From positions 31,909-95,908 of the forward strand of contig JXTB01000107.1 in the NCBI GenBank assembly GCA_002914805.1: a DNA stretch of 64,000 nt. The letters run 5' to 3'. Source of the stretch: Parasponia andersonii (taxonomy: Eukaryota; Streptophyta; Magnoliopsida; Rosales; Cannabaceae). The position numbers and the translations under genes are program-made. Positions 59,127 to 64,000 of this stretch are shown here, in pieces. The notes below the pieces were generated by a model that was not told the origin of the DNA, did not search any database, and worked only from the letters and a program-made list of their open reading frames with translations. Numbering within the stretch: the stretch's first letter is position 1; every line of letters starts with the position of its first letter.

Positions 59127-59805
59127 AATTCTTAAATGTTAACCTAAGTATTCATGAAAACAAAATTGACATAATTGAAAAAATAGAATAGCTATGCAAA
59201 ACTCAAAAGAAAAAAAAAAAGAAGAAGAAGAAGAAATAGATTAATAAAAATGAGTAAGAAAGATATAACATAGATATTTTATTGTCAAGAAATATGTAAT
59301 GATAATCTCTTCAAATCAAAGTTTTTCAATCTCTAATGTTTTTTTTACCCATCCCATATACTAATTGGCAATATTAATAATAAGATATGAAGAGAGGGGT
59401 GTAAAGAGAAGAAAACATTCAATACTTCTACATGAGTTAGACTTTTGGTTAAAAACCAAAGTGGCAAAGTGTGATTGAATGACTAGAGAGATTTGTAATG
59501 TCTATTAAAAAAACAAAGAAATGTATACATGGGAAACATATCCGTCAAAATCCAAAGTGTGATTGAGAGCTTTTCTTTTTTTTTTTTTTTCAATTTAAAA
59601 GGTGATAAGCCTTTTTTTTTTGAAAGGTGATGATGCCTTTCTTTTTTTATTTGAAAGGTGATAAAGCTTTTTTGTAATGGGTTACTAAATTATAAAAAAT
59701 GATATTTGATAGAAAAAAATTAAATATAAAAAAAAGAGTAGTTAAAATATTCTATATTTTGGAGGCCTTTCTTAGGATGGGGTCCTAATCAAATGCTTTT
59801 TAGCT

Positions 59806-60056
59806 TATTGGCTAGGCCGGTACTGATTTTGTGTTCAAGTCCCCATGGGTTCGCTTGAAGGGGAAATTTTCTAAGACTAGAGAATGATTTACTGGCATTA
59901 CTTGAACACAAGGGTAGGCCGATGTGGTCCCAAGCCTCGAAATGGTAGAACTCAGAGAGCGCGCTCTTGGGCCTGATTTTGTGTGATTCATAGGATTAGA
60001 TTGTACTGTTACGAATAGTTGCAACGGTTGGGATGATTGGTTGTGTTTGTTCTACA
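59806..60056 (+). repeat. LTR-like repeat, copy 2 (fossil)
   Basis: Its 3' half is similar to 55993-56147. It ends TTGTTCTACA and is followed by TCAGTTGATTA, which parallels the TTAGTTGGTATTA after copy 1. The left part holds TGTTCAAGTCCCC, which resembles a tRNA B box, so a SINE is the alternative reading. The left boundary is approximate. Confidence 0.5.
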
Positions 60057-60955
60057 TCAGTTGATTATTTTTATCTAACTAGAACTAGTTACAATAATCA
60101 AAGAAAAAAAAATTAATAACTGGAACAAGAATCTTAGATTGGAATTGGCTGATTTTCTCACTTAGAGTTTGGGAATGGAACGTCTTTTTTTTTTTTTTTT
60201 TTAACCCTTAGGCTTAGTAATTAGTTGATTATCTTTATAAATTAGTTTTTTCTATTTTTCAAAAAAACAAATTAATTATCTTCTAGCCAATCCCTAGAAA
60301 GCGTGCATAGTACTTGCTCCAAGGTTTGATAATGGTTCTATTTTTCATTACCAGCTCTCTCTACATCTCTCGTATTTTTTTTTTTTCCAGTTTATGGCTT
60401 AGTTGTATTTTCTACAAAATGTTAGTAGCATTTTTGGACATTTAGGATAGAAAACTTCTAAATTGGTATAATTTTTAATTGGCTGCTATATATGAAAAGT
60501 CAAACTTGGAAATTCTATTTTTATAAGAGGCCCAAAAGAAAAAAAATGAAATAAAAGGGAAAGATACATAAATACCTGTTTTTTAAGCATATTTACATAA
60601 ATATTTTTTTTAAAGAAAATATTTTTCTAATGCACGTTTCCATACCTATTTTTTTGGAGAAATATATACCGCAAATATTTTATATATAAAATGTATATCA
60701 TTTGATGAATAAAAATTATATCTAAAAATCGATATATATTTCAATATGTATATCATAAGTATAAATCTACACTATAAATGTAAACTATAAGTAAAATTTT
60801 TACATAGTATACGTATACCACACATATTTTGCACATGAAGTTATTATCTAAGAAATGAGTATCAATGAAATAAAATTAAAAAATGTGTATTTGTAAAGTA
60901 TAAAGCACAAAAGAGTACTGGGTGTAAATGTCACAGAAAAAAATTTGAAAACTGA
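60057..60955. other. AT-rich intergenic sequence, no gene seen
   Basis: Noncoding. It contains a single copy of the 30-bp minisatellite wording (about 60205-60235) and long T and A runs. Confidence 0.5.
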
Positions 60956-61795
60956 GGGCTTCTTATTAAAATCCAAGTCCAAACTCCAAAAAATTGGAAA
61001 ATCCAAGATGATTGAATTTTGTTAAAATTCTCGAATCTATTTAGTAAAATATCAAATAGCACTTTATCTTTAAAATTGGTATTTTTCAAATATATTCAAG
61101 ATAAGCAATTGAGTAATTTGAGGTAACCAATCAAATTACTTAAGGATTTAGTTACCTCAAATATCTCATCAATTAGTAAAATGTGGTATTTTCTAAATAT
61201 TTCAAAATTTGCATTTTTTTAATATAAATATGGAATTTTTTATTTTTTATTTTTTAAAAATTTACCAATATAATCCTTAAATTCCTTAAAAACTGATCTG
61301 AAATGAGTATCTACCTTGACCCAACCTTATTAGTAATACCATAGAAAGATATAAAGAAAATTTGATTTCATATAGTAAAATTTCAAAAAAATTGAAAATA
61401 TTCTCGAATTTATAGTTTTTTTTTCTTGAAAAATTCCAGATTTATTTAGAAAAGTATCACCTTTAAAATATTTGTAAAAGTATTTTTCAAAAATATTTAG
61501 AAAAACATCATTTTTTATTTTAATTAGGTACATGAGGTAATTGGGCAAATTACTTGAAGCAGCGAGTCTAGTTATCTCAAATAACTTAATCGACTACCTC
61601 AAATATTTTTGAAAATTGTCAATTTTTTTAAAAAAAAGTGACATTTTTCTAAATATTTTTAAAAGATTTATTTTTAAAAGTGTTATTTTTTTTTACTATA
61701 TATTTCTAAATAACTCCGAGATTTTTCAAAAATTCATCTCATTTGGGATATTCCAATTTTTTAGACTTTGAGCCTGATTTTGTTTTAAGAAGCCC
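60956..61795. mobile_element. Long-inverted-repeat (foldback) element
   Basis: The left end reads GGGCTTCTTATTAAAATCC and the inverted right end GGGCTTCTTAAAACAAAATC; both continue through CAAAAAATTGGAA-type and AAAAAATTGGAAT-type wording and a TCTCG word about 75-80 bp in. The 840-bp interior contains further inverted GAGGTAAC / TTACCTC motifs. No target duplication was found. The ORF at 61330-61548 is low-complexity AT translation. Confidence 0.6.
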
Positions 61796-61990
61796 AAGAT
61801 ATAAATTTCATATAGCAGCTAATNTTTTTTTTTTAAATAATGGCACTAATATAGTGAATACTAACTACTAAGATCGTGATAGCCCTAAAAAAGTAATTTT
61901 GAAAAGTATTCTAGAAAAATTATTTTGGCCAAAATTATTCCTAGTCATGTCCATTTTTCTTCTTATAATATGAGAAAAGTGCTCCACTAG

Positions 61991-62414
61991 GGCCTTGTTT
62001 GGTATATAGGACTAGAATTGGGATAAGAATTATTTATCTTATTTCAATGTTTGATGTCAATTTGGGATTGAGATAATTAGTTCTTAACCTAAATTAGTTT
62101 CATTTACAAGGGATAATTAATCTCGTATAAAACAAAATTATGAGATTATTAATCTCATATTTCATTATTAGTGGGACCATATCAATTGCACATTTCAATG
62201 CTAGTGGGTCTTTTATTTAAAATAATTTTTTATTTTTTAGATTTAAATTAAATTAAAACATATCTATTACACATTTTATTGCCACTTATAAAAAGTAATT
62301 AATCTAATCCAATATCACACTAAACATATAATAGTATTAAATTTAATTTAATTTAATTTATTTTAATCTAATTTGATGAATAATCCTATTTAATCCCATA
62401 CACCAAACAAGACC
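61991..62414. mobile_element. Tourist-like MITE
   Basis: 424 bp, ends GGCCTTGTTTGGTATATAGG and (inverted) GGTCTTGTTTGGTGTATGGG. It is flanked by TAG (61988-61990) and TAA (62415-62417), a degraded TTA/TAA-type duplication of PIF/Harbinger elements. It is noncoding. Confidence 0.72.
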
Positions 62415-63811
62415 TAAGGGGTTATTCGGCATCAAAATAACTTTTTGATTACTTTCATATGATGAGTTTTTAGGACTACTAAAAGCTTTTGACACTCTTT
62501 TTTGACCATTTCAACCTCTTTTTTTTCCATATATTTTGTCAAAAAAAAGTCAAGAATTTTTTTACTAGTCCTTAAAAAATTATTATAAAGAGAGTTATAA
62601 AAAAAAAAAAAAAACTCATTTAGACCCCAAATTACTCCTAGTCAGGTACATTTCCTTATAAGACATTTTTTTTTTTGTTTGGGTGGTGGCGGATAATATT
62701 TCCCTTAACAGATTTTCACTCTACTGGAACTACCTAAAAGAAATCATACTGAATACTATTTTTTCCCCCTCGAAGATTAATATTAATTGAAAACCTTATC
62801 TTTTCATTATAAATATAAGCACTTTCTAGTATCGAAAAGTCAATACTACCTTTAAGCGTCCCAAGTTCACATAAGTGCTCTTAGGTTTAGTTACATAATT
62901 CCTGTGCCAAAGTGATTTTTGGTTGCTTAAAAAAATTGATATGTTTCTTTTGAGTGCCTAGAAAAGTGGTAACAATATTACAAAGTCACTTGTTAATGTA
63001 AATACTTTAAGGGTTCTTACAGAATTACAGTTACAGGTTTAGAATGCTAAAAAATGAAAAATTTCGGATAAGCTAATTTATTAGAAAAATCCTAGACTAG
63101 TTACCTCAAGTAGATTGACTAGTTACTTTAAGCACTTTGACAAGTTTAGATTTTGAAGAAGTAACATAAGTGGTTACTTCAAGAGTCAAGTACCTTCTCA
63201 AGAAGTAAAAATTTTCAAAATCAAGTGGTATAAAATGGTATAAACTGTTATTTTTCTAAATAAATCCAGGATTTTCAAAGTTAATCCGAGATTTCTTAAT
63301 TTGTTTTCTTTTTATTTTTAAATGTAGGAGCTATATTTTTCATTTTCAAATTTTTTTTCACCACATAAGTAAAATTTCCTCTATTCCTAAAGGAAAAACC
63401 CAAAATAATGTATGTGGACTTGAGATATTGGGCGTTTGCCCTACCCCTTAAGCTGGTAGGCAATGGGAAATTAAATTTCCTCCATGCACTGTGGGATACC
63501 TAATTTTGGATATAGTTTTAAGATGTCTTCTTTTGATTTTACGTTTATGTTTGTTTAAATAGAAAGTCAGTGATTTACTTGGTAAATAATTAGTTTGTTG
63601 ATGTTTATTTCATTAATTATCTAATAAAATAAATTGACATATAGACAAATAAGGTGTGTTTTGGTACTTGGCATCAAATAGGGCCTTTAGGAAAATGGCA
63701 AGTTTTTAAGGTCATTAAAAAAATGTGTATTTTTTTGAATCTTTTATGTTTTGGATCATTTAAAAATATATAAGTTGATGCACGCCATATCATCCAATAT
63801 ATTAATTGATA
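62415..63811. other. AT-rich intergenic sequence, no gene seen
   Basis: Noncoding. A small inverted pair, AAATTTCGGAT near 63058 and its counterpart near 63285, suggests another small foldback remnant. CAAATTACTCCTAGTCAGG at about 62627 echoes AAAATTATTCCTAGTCATG at about 61932, a diverged direct repeat on either side of the 61991-62414 MITE. Confidence 0.45.
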
Positions 63812-63997
63812 GGATAATAGTGTACCAAAATCTTTACCAAATTTTTAATGATACATGAGTTGGAAATATTTAATTGATAAATATAATTAACTTATTTGTG
63901 GTAAGTTTTAATACATAAATTAAATAATGTCAATTCAAATGACACATATATTGGTATTAAACATTTAGTATAAATTTTGGTACACTTAATATTATCC
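63812..63997. mobile_element. MULE-type MITE, family A copy 2
   Basis: 186 bp with ends GGATAATAGTGTACC and (inverted) GGATAATATTAAGTGTACC, then ACCAAATTTTTAATGATACA and TAAATGTTTAATACCAATAT. It belongs to the same family as 12016-12217. The left flank is TAATTGATA (63803-63811), and the window ends after the first three bases of the right flank, TAA, which agree with a 9-bp duplication. Confidence 0.8.
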
Positions 63998-64000
63998 TAA

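Larger units (their letters stand above)
56178..59787 (-). mobile_element. hAT transposon, ZMYM1/TTF-type, decayed
   Basis: About 3.6 kb. The gene inside (56259-59126, minus) is an hAT transposase. The ends are tentative: TAGAGTCATCTCAA with TTTGGGGCCTAAGCG just inside on the left, and (inverted) TAGGACCCCATCCTAA with AAAGGCCTCC on the right, matching the GGGGCC-rich ends usual for this group. No clean 8-bp duplication was found. An LTR-like insertion lies inside it at 57071-57596. Confidence 0.65.

Noticed and set aside
59829-59860. tRNA B-box-like word suggesting a SINE
   Set aside because: The related copy at 55993-56147 is followed by a primer-site-like word, which fits an LTR better. 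The SINE reading is kept only as an alternative.

Overview
The window looks like nuclear DNA of a flowering plant, most likely a eudicot. It is AT-rich, has spliced genes with plant-type introns, and carries plant Ty3/gypsy chromoviruses, PIF/Harbinger and hAT transposons and many MITEs. I cannot name the species. There is one sequencing gap (10529-11346) and two single Ns (23048, 61824).

The only apparently working host gene is an 11-exon bZIP transcription factor of the TGA family (TGA2.1/HBP-1b type) on the minus strand, 15145-21807. Joining its splice sites gives an uninterrupted 467-residue protein with basic region, leucine zipper, DOG1-type region and the conserved C-terminus. Its 5' leader and promoter lie at about 21808-22720. 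The promoter carries a TGACGT motif, the core of the site that TGA factors bind, and an upstream ORF overlaps the start codon.

Upstream of it (2.2-14.4 kb, plus strand) are the remains of a cytochrome P450 of the flavonoid 3',5'-hydroxylase type (CYP75A). Five recognisable pieces run in the right order but are spread over 12 kb. They are separated by an hAT-type MITE, a 73-74 bp tandem repeat, a whole-length Ty3/gypsy element with a 5-bp target duplication inside an exon, a MULE-type MITE and a Tourist-like MITE.

From 24.5 to 39.8 kb stand two chromovirus elements in the same (minus) orientation, only 150 bp apart: a 9.1 kb Tekay/Del-like element with 2.1-2.2 kb LTRs and a 6.0 kb Galadriel-like element with 656 bp LTRs. 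Both are broken fossils, as is the one in the P450. In all three the paired LTRs differ by roughly 10% over the stretches I compared by eye.

The rest (39.8-64 kb) is transposon-rich intergenic DNA: a complete-length but decayed PIF/Harbinger element (44447-49176) with both of its genes, several MITEs, a 30-bp minisatellite, a gypsy fragment and an hAT element with a ZMYM1/TTF-type transposase (about 56178-59787) that was itself hit by an LTR-like insertion. Two small MULE-type MITE families each occur twice, tens of kilobases apart. No RNA gene or CRISPR array was found, and nothing suggests a previously unknown multi-gene system. The most informative content is the insertion history.
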